NCBI GenBank assembly: GCA_022495995.1
Contig: JAFEMH010000935.1
Coordinates: forward strand, 224,501-288,500
From: Adenophora triphylla var. japonica
Lineage: Eukaryota; Streptophyta; Magnoliopsida; Asterales; Campanulaceae
Direction: 5' to 3'
Length of the DNA stretch: 64,000 nucleotides
The notes below the pieces were generated by a model. The model made no database searches. It was not told where the DNA came from and was given only the letters and a program-made list of their open reading frames with translations. Below, in pieces: positions 31,328-42,479 of this stretch. How positions within the stretch are numbered: the stretch's first letter is position 1; each line of letters starts with the position of its first letter. The translations under genes were made by a program, and so were the position numbers.

Positions 31328-33625
31328 TGTAAGTACTCAAATCCGGATCGTCAAAATCCGTTAAAAGTTAACCGAAATCCGTTAACTGGCCCTTTCCAGG
31401 TTAACTGAAACCTGTTAAGCTCCCCATTCTCGAGTCAACGAGACATCCCGGGACTGCCCCGTACATCCCGACATCAAAGTGTACTCAACACACGTTATCA
31501 CATGTAAAAGTACAAATTTCCTCGAAAAACGCACATTCTGAGACTTTCCGGGGGCATTTCGGACATTTTCCGGACAGTTATTTAAAAAAGGGACAAAACC
31601 GGAAATAACGGGACAAAAGCCCTAGCCCTGGTGAGTCATCGGGACACATGGCACGCATGCACAGCCTCCCCCATCGCCATCAATCAAATTCGAGGGTGAA
31701 AAGACCAAAATACCCCTGAAATTGAGACATAGGCCGTCCGGCCTGTTTTACTTGAAAAACCAGAATTCTCATCAAGTCCCCCAAATTTTCAAAATACCCA
31801 AAAACCCTCCCAAATTGAGCCTTAGGCCGTCCGGCCTGTTTTGCATTTTCACCCTATACATACAAGGGCTGTCATTTTGTTAAAAAAAAAAAGAAAAAAC
31901 ATTATCCTCTCTCAGAAACTCCAGGCCCAGAGTAATTCTACCCCCTCTCGAGCCCCGTTTTGTCTTGATTTGCGTAAAAATTCCATTTTTCGACCAAACA
32001 CGAACTAAACAACCTCGAAACACCTTTCAAACACCAAAACCGTATCCCGTATACGTGAACCGAGCCAAAGAGTCGACCCCTAGCCATAGGTAACACACAC
32101 TCTCTCTAAAACTCCGTTTCACCTGGATTTACGCGTCAAACGCTATTTTCGATCCGGTCGAAACTCTCAAAACGTAGACATAACGCCGTCTACGGGGCTC
32201 GATACGTTTCACCCCTTAATCATCTTCTCTCCCGTAAGAGAAGTAATTACAGGTTAAAACGGCGTTCCGACCCCGTTTTACTTTACTGTCATTTACTGCC
32301 CGGATCGTTTGATCCGTTGATTCGTATGTTTACCATCCTAACCGTTTGGTTCGTGATCGTCAATTTACAAAATCCGGATCGTTTGATCCTTCGATACCGT
32401 CATTTAATTTCTGTACCTTTACAAATCCGAGCCGTTTGGCTCGTCGATCGCATCTTTATTGTCCGGATCGTATGATTCCATTGATACCGCACTTTAAATA
32501 CTGTCATTTACAAGTCTGAGCCATTTGGTTCGGAATAGTATTTACTTATGAAAGTTCGAGTCACAAAATGACTTGTTGAACGCATATCATTTAATGCCTT
32601 TTTTCATGAAATTGGTAACAATGTAATGCCCGGTTCAAAATCGGAGTTAGTCATTCGAACTCCTTTTTAAAACAATGCAAAATCGACGTTTGGCATTCAA
32701 ACGCTCATTTCCGACTCAAAACCCGACATTTGATATTCAAATGCTCTTTTCATAAAAATCAACGTTTGACATTCAAACTAAAGATTTAAGTTCGTCACTC
32801 GAACTTCTTTTCAAAACAATGCAAAATCGACGTTTGGCATCCAAACGCTCATTTTTTACTCAAAACCCGACGTTTGACATTCAAACGCTCTTTTCATTAA
32901 AATCAACGTTTGGCATTCAAACTAATGATTTAAGTTCGTCACTCGAACTCCTTTTCAAAACAATGCAAAATCGACGTTTGGCATCCAAAAGCTCATTTCC
33001 GACTCAAAACCCGACGTTTGAGATTCAAACGCTCCTTTCATTAAAATCAACATTTGTCATTCAAACTAAAGATTTAAGCTCGCCCTTCGAACCCTCTTTT
33101 CAAACTCAAAACCGACGTTTGTCATTCAAACGCTCGCTTTTTACCACAAATCAACGTTTGTCATTCAAACCAAGATTAAAGCTTGTCATTCAAGCTCCTT
33201 TTCAAAACGCAACACACACACACACGCACACAATTTCGAGAAAGGTAGAAAGACTCGGCATACGAGGCGTTTCAGGTGATCTCAACATACTCTTCCCGAA
33301 ACGTAACGTGACCTCCGAGCCTAACAATCTCTGGTCCTAAAAGCCTTTTTTCAAGTTTTGGCTACCAATCAAAACATACAATTTTAAAGCCTTTTGTCAA
33401 GTTTTGGCTACCAATCAAAACGTCCCAATTTTCAAAGCCTTTTCCAAGTTTTGGCTACCAATCAAAACGACACTTTTTCACGAAAACAACCATTTTTAAA
33501 GTTTGGGCTCATAATACAAAATGGCGTGGCGACTCTCCCTTTCATCTTTCAGGCGATGTCCCAAGTCCGCGAAATGCCACTCGCCGCGTCTCCCCCCCCA
33601 CCCGCACGCGATCCGGGTAATTTCA
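31328..33625 (+). repeat. 5' LTR of element A (2.3 kb)
   Basis: It starts TGTAAGTACTC and ends TTTCA just before the primer site. Two palindromes AGGCCGTCCGGCCT (31731-31744 and 31824-31837) lie upstream of a TATA-like TATACATA (about 31855). The 3' half has a tandem array (32640-33215). The TGTAAGTAC start matches the LTRs of element B, showing common descent although the rest has diverged. Confidence 0.85.
32640..33215. repeat. Tandem repeats of about 144 bp in LTR A, made of small hairpins
   Basis: Units start near 32645, 32788, 32934 and 33078 with a partial one at about 33181. Each contains variants of CGTTTGGCATTCAAACG, CGACGTTTGACATTCAAACG and GTTCGTCACTCGAAC, which are themselves inverted repeats. 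No coding function is expected; the ORF across it is an artefact of the repeat length. Confidence 0.85.
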
Positions 33626-33626
33626 G

Positions 33627-33644
33627 TTGACGACTCCACTGGGG
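33627..33644 (+). other. Primer binding site of element A
   Basis: TTGACGACTCCACTGGGG, one base after the LTR. It equals the TGGCGACTCCACTGGGG form known from Ogre-type elements (tRNA-Arg) except for one G-to-A change. Confidence 0.8.
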
Positions 33645-33993
33645 AAAAAGACATGTTTTTCACAACTCCTTCATTTTAAAAACATTCCGTGGGTCAAACT
33701 TTCGTTTACCCTTTCTCGCTTTTATGTGCGTATGTTGTTCAAATCACCGGGTGGTTTTCAAAAAAAAAAAGATGTTGCATTTTCATCTCATTCAAAAATC
33801 ATAACATGTTCGTGCATTTCCCGTTCATACTTGATTTTCCGTGTTATATTTTTGAACTGCGCATGAATTCTTTAAAACACATTCTGAAAATTTCTATTTT
33901 ACTCAGAAAAAAAGAATTTAGTGACCGCACACTACTTGCACTGCTGCCTCGGTACACCGCATGCTACGCGCACTTGCTGCCTCGGTACACTGC
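33645..33993 (+). other. Leader of element A, part 1
   Basis: Non-coding. It contains a local duplication of GCTGCCTCGGTACAC near 33945 and 33977. It is interrupted at 33993/33994 by element B; the leader resumes at 50431. Confidence 0.7.
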
Positions 33994-35715
33994 TGTAAGT
34001 ACCCAAATCTGGCTCATGCCTTCCGGTTAATTTTCCCGGCAATTTCGGTAAGTTTCCCGGTAATTCCCCAGACCTTCCCAGCGTTCCGGAAACATTCCGG
34101 AACTGTTTTTTATTAATTAAGGGCTGAAGGGAGCCTTCCTAATTAAGAAAACACGTTTTTCTTAATTAGGAAGAAGGTTCTAGAATAATGCCACCTTGCA
34201 TGTTTCTAGAATGCTGAGTCATTCAGGATAAGCCCGCACGGCTGCATTAGCCCAAGGTCTCTGGCCGCACGGCTTCATTAGCCTTATCCAGACTGCCTAT
34301 AAATAGAGCCCTCCTCTACCCATTTCAACACACAACAACAATACACACAATCCATAGCAATACACTCAGTCACTCCCAAGACGTGAAGAATATTGGTGAA
34401 GGCTCAAGAAGGTGAAGAAGAAGGCCAAGAAGCTACCTCCCTCCTCCTTGAAGATCCAAGACCAATCTCTCCTCCTAGCTCCGACCAAAGAAGCAAAGGA
34501 AGCAATTGGTAACCTCGCACGCCCTAACCTTGCTTTTAATTGATATACTTGCTCATTGCATTCATATATCTTGCTTGGGACTTGGCATTCATAGTTAAAG
34601 ATCACATCTTTACCACCCCCTTTCCCTTTTGCATGCATTAAGACCTCATTTGTCATAAAAATGTAGTCTTTTTTCATAAAGGTGTATCCTTTGCACCTAA
34701 AACTCTCATTTTCAAATAAAAATGTCATTTTTATGCATCATTTGCATATAAAAATCCAATCTTTTCAATAAAAATGCATCCTTTGCATTCAAAACCCCTT
34801 GTTAAAGCATCATTTGCTTTAAAGACCATGTCTTTACCATAAACTAGCATCATATGCTTTTCAAAATTCAATCTTTATGCATCATTTGCATAATGAATGC
34901 CAATTTCTTCAACAAAAATGCATCATTTGCATAAAAATCAAATCTTTATGCATCATTTGCAATAAAGATTATTTCTTTAAACTAAGTGCATCATTTGCAA
35001 CCCAAAAATGTCATCTTTTCATTAAAGTGTCATTTTTTTTATCATGCATTTCCCCCTTTCCCCCAACCTTGGAACGGACCGGTGTAAAAGATCCTATCTT
35101 TACATCATTCCTTCCATTAAAGGTTCCATATTTCTTTAGAAAGGGATACCTTGAACCCTATATCTCCGATTATCGCTTAAGAAAGAGTATGAAGCCTCTA
35201 TACGAGCTCGACCGTCTTAAAGCGTAGGATTGATGGGCTAAGGACCCTCCTTTCCTAAAGAACCTCATCTTTGACCAAAAGAGAGTCATTCTCTCGATCA
35301 CGCAAGTCCCGAGGGTCCCGAGGTTAAAATGCGATGATCACAAGTCATAAGATGAGGACGGGATCATAATCCCGAATACATAAAATTCCAAGGAATCCCG
35401 AGCGACAACCAACAAATGGTTTGTACGTCCGGAAGACGACTTGGGACATTCCCCCCTTATTTTCAAACACATGCACACAAGAAAGCACGCAAGCAAGCAC
35501 GATTAATGAAATCTTGGGAGACTTGCTCCGGCAAGGCACCTTGGGTGAACGCCAAACTTTCTTCCCAAGGGGTAACTTAACCTCCGAACCCATAAAACCT
35601 TTTTTTTCAAAGTTTTGAGGTAATCAAAATGGCGTGGCGACTCCGTTTTTCAAATAACTCGGATGTCTTCAAACTCGCGTGAATCCAACACAAAAATTTG
35701 GGCACCACATTCACG
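33994..35715 (+). repeat. Element B 5' LTR
   Basis: Starts TGTAAGTACCC and ends CACATTCACG (expected CA, now CG). Compared by eye with the 3' LTR it has about a dozen substitutions and about ten short indels over 1.7 kb. The promoter region has AGCCCGCACGGCT (34231-34243), GCCGCACGGCT (about 34264) and a good TATA box TATAAATAG (34298-34306). The distal half is made of loosely repeated CATCATTTGCATAAAAAT units. Confidence 0.93.
34231..34306 (+). promoter_or_regulatory. Element B LTR promoter: paired GC palindromes and TATA box
   Basis: Two copies of a CCGCACGGCT palindrome, each followed by NCATTAGCC, sit 60 and 25 bp upstream of TATAAATAG. Transcription probably starts about 30 bp after the TATA box, near the CAACACACAAC stretch. 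The 3' LTR copy has the same layout at 48948-49020. Confidence 0.65.
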
Positions 35716-35716
35716 C

Positions 35717-35735
35717 TTGGCGACTCACTGGGACA
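35717..35735 (+). other. Primer binding site of element B, with two base losses
   Basis: TTGGCGACTCACTGGGAC differs from the Ogre form TGGCGACTCCACTGGGG by losing one C of CC and one G of GGGG. Both losses are in homopolymers. Confidence 0.75.
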
Positions 35736-37472
35736 TACCCAAAGGAGAAAAGCTTTTATTTTCAAAACAAAAAATCGATACTCGGTATATAGGTGGAAAC
35801 CACTTACCCTTCCTGTACACTCCCTGACGTGGGAGTTGGGATAACCGGTGGTTTAACAATCCACGTACCAGTATCCCTTTTCGAAAAAAACAATTTTGAA
35901 AAAAAAAAAAAGAAAGCTTTTCCCTTTGAGCGGGTTAGACTCCCATCGCCGATTTCATTAATCATGCTTGCTTTCTTTACCATGCATTGCATCATTTGCA
36001 TCTTGGAATCTGTGCATACTTTGAAACGGGAAACAACCCGAAAAATAGCAAAGGAGTGGAACCTGGAAAATTGATCCATGCAGTCGTACGGCTCAATCCT
36101 CATTGGATTCTGACCGGGCGACCTCAGTGGCAATTCCACCAGGAAAAATCATGGTTAATCTGGCAGTCCTAGCAGCTTGGGGCTACTCAGCTCCATGACC
36201 GATCGGGCTCCTTAAAATTTACGTGCTTATGTGTTGCATTTTTCTCCGTCCCGAAAATCATTCCTTTAAAACACATTTCTGAAAATCTCTGTTTTAACTC
36301 AAAAAGGAACATTTTTAGGAGACCGCACACTACGCGCACCTGATATATCCTGTACACTTTGCATGCACGTCCTTCAAACCCGAGGGTGGTTCCAGCTGCA
36401 GTCACGGACAGCCTTACGATGCTCCCGGGCGCGCACGGAATCATCCCAACCTCCCCATGGCAGCCAGTGTCGACCAATGCACAGTCCGTGTCACACATTT
36501 CAAAAAACCGTGACTTTTTGGTTGGTTTTTGGTCTAGTCCGTGTCATATAGCCCAGTTGCATACCCACATAAAGGTCAAGCCTTAGCTCATAACGGAAGC
36601 CAAGATTTTCGCTCAAGCAAAATTCTGCCGAAATTCCGACAAGGAAAAATCGGTGGGATCTTGACTCCGACATTGACTATTGATCTTGACCCGCACGGAA
36701 TGCGTAAGAGTCAAGACCGAGTCTTTGCCAAAAATCAAAAGATCTTTCGCTCAAGCGAAGTTCTGCCAAGATTCCGACAAGGAAAAAAATTGGCAAGATC
36801 TTGACCGGCATTGACTTCGATTCCGACCCACGCACCGTGTATGCAACGAAGTTCAATGTGACACCGTGTCATCCGGCTTCTTACCGCCCGACCCATGCCT
36901 ATTATTCTCTCGGACATTACCGAAAGTCATAAACCGTCATTCGCTCAAGCGAAACTCTGCCAAAGATCCGTCAAGGCAGAGAGACGAGACTTTCCCGGTA
37001 TTGCCTTGACTATAATCCGCATCGCTCGTGCGTTGAAAGGTCCTATGACCCGCTAGACCCGATAGGAGCATTCTTTACTCTCGGTCGGTGGGATCCGCGT
37101 GCCCTATAGGACCTTCGCCCGGGCCGTCCACCCCGGGAGGTCGAAATACTGTGGAATACGAGGGGCTTATAGACGTAGTGACGGAACCCACCGATCCAGA
37201 TCTAGAGTAGTTGTGAAAAAGAAGGGCGTAATCCCTTTTCCAACCAAATAGATATTAATAAAAGACACTGTTTTAAGTAAACTTGAAGATTCTAATTTGC
37301 ATATTGCTTGAGCCTTCAAACCCTAAACACCTACCCCGAGTCTAAACCTTTCCTATCCCTTTCCCGCAATGCCGAGAAAGAAGTGGGTGAGAACACCGGT
37401 CGCCGACTTGTTAGCGCAGTAATCCTCGACAGTTCGCGTAATCCTCGGCTTTGTCGCCTTTTCGCTGTCAAA
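35736..37472 (+). other. Leader of element B
   Basis: Non-coding leader about 1.7 kb long. From 36300 it is alignable with A's leader (for example GACCGCACACTAC here at about 36321 and in A at 33921; GGGGCTTATA near 37163 and 51059). It includes repeated TTCGCTCAAGCGAA-like hairpins near 36612, 36748 and 36940. Confidence 0.7.
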
Positions 37473-37835
37473 ATGGCCAACATGGTAATCCACAACGGTA
37501 ATGACCAAGCAATTGGAGGGGCTATCCCAGTTCAACCCAAGCCTCACATCCGGTATGATGTATGTGATTGTGAAGACCGCTTAGAGTATGAGTATCAAGA
37601 ATGGATCAATGAGGACGCTCCTTCAAGGAAGAAGAAGAAGAGAAAGTCCACACAAAGCCAGGCTTAAGGAAAGATACGAAGCCGGGGACAAGAGCGTAGG
37701 AACTTTGGGAGAGCCTTCGGGCAAGTTCGACTACTATGTCGGCTTATGCCAAGGAACCCGTCAAGGAACCCGTCACCCCAAGCACACCCAAACTCGATAT
37801 CCCCATGTATAGTGATCCTCTTGAAGCGAAAGTGC
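37473..37835 (+). pseudogene. Element B gag remnant (N-terminal start fused to C-terminal tail)
   Basis: From the ATG at 37473 the frame reads MANMVIHNGNDQAIGGAIPV and then, within about 10 residues, reaches IRYDVCDCEDRLEYEYQEW. In element A the equivalent YDVCDC segment lies at 53694, about 2.3 kb after the gag start. The capsid and CCHC region are therefore deleted in B. The tail LKERYEAGDKSVG, GEPSGKFDYYV matches A near 53800-53870. A stop at 37665 separates the pieces. Confidence 0.75.
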
Positions 37836-38360
37836 TGAATTTGTGGCCATCGTGAAGTTCAATGAGAAGCTAGCGGATCTAGAAGCGTAATCACGTAAAA
37901 GCCTATTGAATACATAGCCAATCAAGGAAGAATTAAGATCCTCTCGAAGAAGACTTCATCAAGATTATCCAGCCAACCCTTCCATGGCTACACCGACAAG
38001 GTCGTGGTGTCCAAGATCGGCAAAGAGAAAATGAGTTATCGAAGCGGTGCATTGATAAGATGAGTCGACCCTTCATCAATGAGTCCAGCCGCTACGGAAG
38101 AGCTAGCCGAAAGATTGCAACAAGTTACTTTAGTTCCCCTCACCATCTTTCCACGCATCGGCCCGTTAATGATTTCCGGCAAGCTTTTGATCGGTTCGAA
38201 GTCTCCAACTTTCAAGAACGTTGACAAGACCGCTACTCCCTGTGGCAACAACAAGAAGAAGGAGTGAGATCCCAGCCCAACCCTTGTCAAGTCCCCTCGA
38301 GTCAATAAGTAGCGTAGGGTCCAGAGTCCCGTTGTCTATTCGCCGAGTCAGAATCTTTGA
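37836..38360 (+). other. Unrecognised short linker where A has protease
   Basis: About 0.5 kb of sequence with stops in all frames replaces about 5.3 kb of A (proteases and middle region). The sequence SSEGLTPEDYENV, shared with A just before RT, begins at about 38372. Confidence 0.6.
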
Positions 38361-39470
38361 ATTCCGGGCCCTCGTAGTCATCCGAAGGCCTCACGCCCGA
38401 GGATTATGAAAATGTAATCGATGTCATCTTTCCCCTTATTTTGAATGAAATGACAAATCTTTCGATTATCCTCTTATTGCCAACTTAACAAATGATAAAT
38501 TAACTCAAAACTTAACAACAGCTTAATAATGAATCATTTGAACAAGATGCAAACACACTAAACGAACAATACATTAAAGAAATCTTTAAGGTGTTTCGTA
38601 AAAGAGGAAAACCGGGCCCAAGCCGCCGAGGAGGTTTTGATAAGTGTGAACTGGGTACTATTGAGGAACCTAAAGAGACACAGATTGGAAGCTTCTTCCA
38701 GGGGGTTGAAAGGGACAGATTGATCGAGCCGCTCGTAGAATACGTCGACGTGTTTGCATGGTCATACAAGGATATGCCTGGCTAGACAGTTCGATAGTAG
38801 AACACATAATCCCTCTAGCACCGATGCTAAGCCGCAGCGTAAACCGAGAAAGATTAAGCCGAATGGTCTCTACAGTCAAAGAAGAAATTGAGAAGCTACC
38901 GCGGGTAGGGTTCATCGTAGTCATTGAATACCCGACATGGTTGTCCAACATCGTGACCGTAACCAAGGCCAATGGGAAGGTGCGCCGCCGTGTGGATTTC
39001 CGAGATCCGAACAAGGCCAGCCCTAAAGACGACTACCCTCTCGCCAAACATAGACATCCCGGTGGACTCCACCGCCAACTACGAAGTCAAATCCTTCGTT
39101 GATGGTTTTGCAGTGCTACAACCAGATCAAGATGGCCGAGGAAGACCAAGAAAAGACAAATCTTCACCACACCACGGGAACCTACTGTTATACAAGAATG
39201 CCATTCGGGCTCAAGAATGCCGGGCTACTTACCAAAGGGCAATGACCGCGCTTTTTCATGACATGATCCACAAGGAGATTGAGGTCTACGTAGATGATAT
39301 GATAATCCACTCCAAAGGAGAGGTGGGCAAGACTTTGTTGACCTACGAAAATTCTTTGAGAGGTTGAGACAAGATTCCATGAGATTAAACCCGCCAAATG
39401 CACCTTCTGAGTGACAAGGGGAAAAGTGCTTGGGTATATGGTCACTGAGCGAGGTATAGAAGTTGACCCC
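38361..39470 (+). pseudogene. Element B reverse transcriptase remnant
   Basis: Shared with A in order: SSEGLTPEDYENV, DANTLNEQYIKEIFK, CELGTIEEPKETQIGSFFQG, EYVDVFAWSYKDMPG (to about 38781), then frame changes, EYPTWLSNIVTVTKANGKV, a fragment of the VDFRD motif, and the catalytic VYVDDMIIHSKG at about 39284-39319. Many one-base losses lie in short homopolymers. The catalytic Asp pair is retained but the protein is not translatable as a unit. Confidence 0.85.
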
Positions 39471-40620
39471 GAAAGATCAAAGCCATCATGGATATGAGGC
39501 CACCTCAAACCTGCATGTAAGTCAAGAGCTTCATGGGTAAATTGCAAGACATCGCCCGCTTTCGTCAATCGCTGACCACTATGTGCGAGCCCATCTTCAA
39601 GCTCATGAAGAAGAATGTGGACACGTAATGGACCGAAGAATGCCAAGATGCCTTTGACCAGATCAAGGCATACTTAGTACATCCCCTACTATGCTCCCCA
39701 CATAGACAGAAGCCTCTTCGCTCTATCTCACCGTCACGCATACACGGCTTGGGGCTATGCTTGCTCAGAAAAGAAAGACTCTCGGGTAGAAAATGCCATT
39801 TACTTTGTCACTGGAAGCTGTGGGAGTGAGCTCAATTACTCAAGCATGTGAAAAGACTCGTGCAGATCGGTCCGGGTAGTCGGCAAATTGAAGCATTATA
39901 TGCAAGCCCACCCCGTGAATTTGGTCTCGAAAATGGACCCCATCAAGTACATCTTTGACAAGCCTTCCCTCTCGATGCGTTTAGCGAAGTGGTCCTTCTT
40001 CTGGCGTAATACGACATCAACTATGTGACCGTAAAGGCCATCAAGGGTCAAGCATTGTCGATCACCCGGCGAACTTCCCCAAGAATGAAGACAGAGGGCC
40101 CGAACCCCAATTCCTGCATGAAGGGATCTTTGCAACTGAGCTCGAGAATAGATGGCAATTGTTCTTTGACTGAGCCGCTAACAAAAGAGGAAATGGTGTA
40201 GGAATGCTATTGGTCGATCCGAAAGATGAGCATACCCCCATAGCCCTCAAGTTGAACTTTCCCGCCACGAACAATGTCGCCGAGTATGAAGCCTCGCATT
40301 GCCGGGTTTGGAGGCCGCCTTAGAAAGAAATGTCAAGGAGCTCGAAGTTTACGGAGACTCGGCCTCGATCATCAACCAAGTCTCCAACAAGTGGAAGACT
40401 GTGGACCCTAATCTCGCAACGGTATCATGCCCATATGGAGGAGTTGACCTGGACAGGCAGAGAAGTGACTTTCCACTACTTGCCGAGGGAAAAGAACAGA
40501 TTCGCAGATGCCCTAGCTACTCTAGCCTCATTGGTAGAGATCCCCGAGGGAAAAGCCATAAAGCCCTTCAGAGTGGGTAGAAGAGAAGCCCCACCTTCGT
40601 TGTGAAGTAGACCTGGGACC
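39471..40620 (+). pseudogene. Element B RNase H and second RNase H remnants
   Basis: RNase H pieces include KYIFDKPSLSMRLAKWSFF near 39945-40005. The second RNase H follows with RWQLFFD, a stop where Gly is expected (40171), AANKRGNGVGMLLVDPKDEHTP and ATNNVAEYEA up to about 40290, LEVYGDSASIINQVSNKWKT near 40340-40400 and RFADALATLASLVEIPEGK near 40500-40555. Frame changes occur about every 100-200 bp. Confidence 0.85.
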
Positions 40621-41885
40621 CGAGCCCATAAAGGAACCTTGGTACAAATCCGTATTTACCAATTCCTCAAAGACGGAGAGTCGCTTTCGTAGACGAAGAA
40701 GGTAGACCAAAAGAAGGTGTCGAGCCAAAAGCTTGCGAGCCCCGAAAAGGTTGGCCTCCCATTATGTCATCCTAGGAGGCAACCTGTACAAGAAACGCTA
40801 TCAAGGACCACTCCTCTTATGTGTCACTCAAGAAAGAGCCAGAGTTGATGACCGAAGTCCACAATGGTCCTTGCGGTCCTCACATGAATGCCAGAGCCCC
40901 GATGCAAGTGATCCTCGAATGGGTTACTACCGGATCTCCATGGAGACAGATCGCGCTCAAAGACGTCCGAACTCCGCGACAAGTGCCGCCGGTTTGCCAA
41001 CCTCAACCATCTCCCACCTCATGACCTCGCACCGCATGACGACTCCTTGGCCGTTTGCAACTTGGGGCATTGACGTGATAGGGAAAATAGCCCCGACAGA
41101 AGCAATGGGCACGAGTTCGTGTTGGTAGCCATCGACTACTTCACCAAGTGGGTAGAGGCCAAGTCCTACAAGGTCCTCACTTCCGCAAAGTGGCCCAGCT
41201 CATCAAAGAAAACATAATGTGCAGATATGGGGTGCCCAACGAGATCATTTCGATAATGGGTCACACTTCGAAGGAGACTGCGATAGATCGCCGTTAGAAT
41301 TCGAGTTACTCGCCACAAGTCGTCCCCGTATGCACCTCGCACCAATGGAGCCGCGGAAGCCGCTAATAAGACACTCGAGCGGATCATCCTAAGATGGCCA
41401 CCCGTGGTCGTGATTGGCCCGAAAAGCCGCACCTAGCACTCGGGGCTACGTAACGTCTGTCGAATGCCCACAGGAGAAACTCCTTGCCCTAACTTACGGG
41501 ATGGAAGCAAGTGTTACCAGGAGTTGGAAATCCCGTCATTAAGGGTCCTCCCGGAAAACAAAGTGTCAATGAAGTAGAATGGTTGCGCAGCCGGCATGAT
41601 GAGTTAGCCCCGCTGACGAGAGAAGGCTAAAAGCCATGGAACACACCCGAGCCTACTGAGGCGAATGGCCGTAGCGTTTGATAAAAAGGTCAAGGCCAGA
41701 CATCAAAGAGGGTGACTTAGTGCCGAAAGTAAAGCCCCTACCGTAGACAACCCCGGGAAAATGGGAACCCGTTTGGATCGGCCCTTATGTGGTGCGTAAG
41801 ATATTATCGGGAGGAGCCATGAAGCTTGCGTACTTGGATGGCAATCCCTTTGTCCACCCGGCCAACGGTGATAAACTCCGAAGAT
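40621..41885 (+). pseudogene. Element B integrase remnant
   Basis: Pieces include VHNGPCGPHMNARAPMQVI near 40858-40912 (zinc-binding region), TTPWPFATWGIDVIGKIAP with the first catalytic Asp near 41040-41090, VAIDYFTKWVEAKSYKVL near 41125-41180, ENIMCRYGVPNEIIS near 41208-41250, and NGAAEAANKTLERIIL near 41343-41390. The frame changes at about 41100, 41185 and 41255. The C-terminal end matches A, ending near 41885. Confidence 0.85.
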
Positions 41886-42300
41886 ACTATGTCTAATAAA
41901 AAAAAAAAAAAAATAAAATAAAAAAAAGTGCAAAAAGAGTAATACCCAAATTAGGCCGAAACCCCAAAAAGGGCGGTCTAGGCAAAAGACGTGGTTGCAC
42001 ATATAAAAAAAAAAAAAAAAAAATCTTAGTGCAAAAAGAGTAATGCCCAAATAGGCCGAAAACCCCAAAAAGGGCGGTCTAGGCAAAAACAAATGGCCGC
42101 ACACGAAAAATTAGTTCACTGTAATGAACTACGTAGACCCGAGCCCCTTAGCCTTTCTTGTAAAAGGGGAACGTAGGCACCATATATGGTTCGGTCTAAA
42201 CAATAAAAAGGACGATTAAGTTTCCATGAAATATGTCCCGATCAATAAAAAAAAAAAAAAAAAAAAAAAAAAGACATTTGAATTTCCATGAAATGTGTCT
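41880..42300 (+). repeat. Post-integrase duplication with poly-A tracts (element B)
   Basis: A block containing GTGCAAAAAGAGTAAT, CCCAAAAAGGGCGGTCTAGG is present twice (about 41930-41995 and 42031-42095), each next to an A run of 15-20 bp. Element A has one diverged copy near 62825-62895. Further A-rich sequence reaches 42290. Confidence 0.75.
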
Positions 42301-42479
42301 TGACTAATTTCTAAAATAATATTTCTTGTTCATTACAAGTTAAAAACTTCTTGATGAGTTCAAGCACGGTCTACCTCTTGACTCGCTAACCTCGCTACAA
42401 AGATCTAAAATACAATAAAATGCCTAAATAAATTAATGTGTTTGCAAAATGGCAATAAGGGAATCCTAAGAAAAGATCC

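Noticed and set aside
32819..33340. A 173-codon ORF in LTR A
   Set aside because: The repeated peptide follows from a 144-bp repeat, whose length is a multiple of three; no other sign of coding.
34877..35227. ORFs of about 116 codons in the element B LTRs (34877 and 49591)
   Set aside because: They lie in degenerate CATCATTTGCAT repeats in both LTRs and are unlike any gag-pol or antisense segment.
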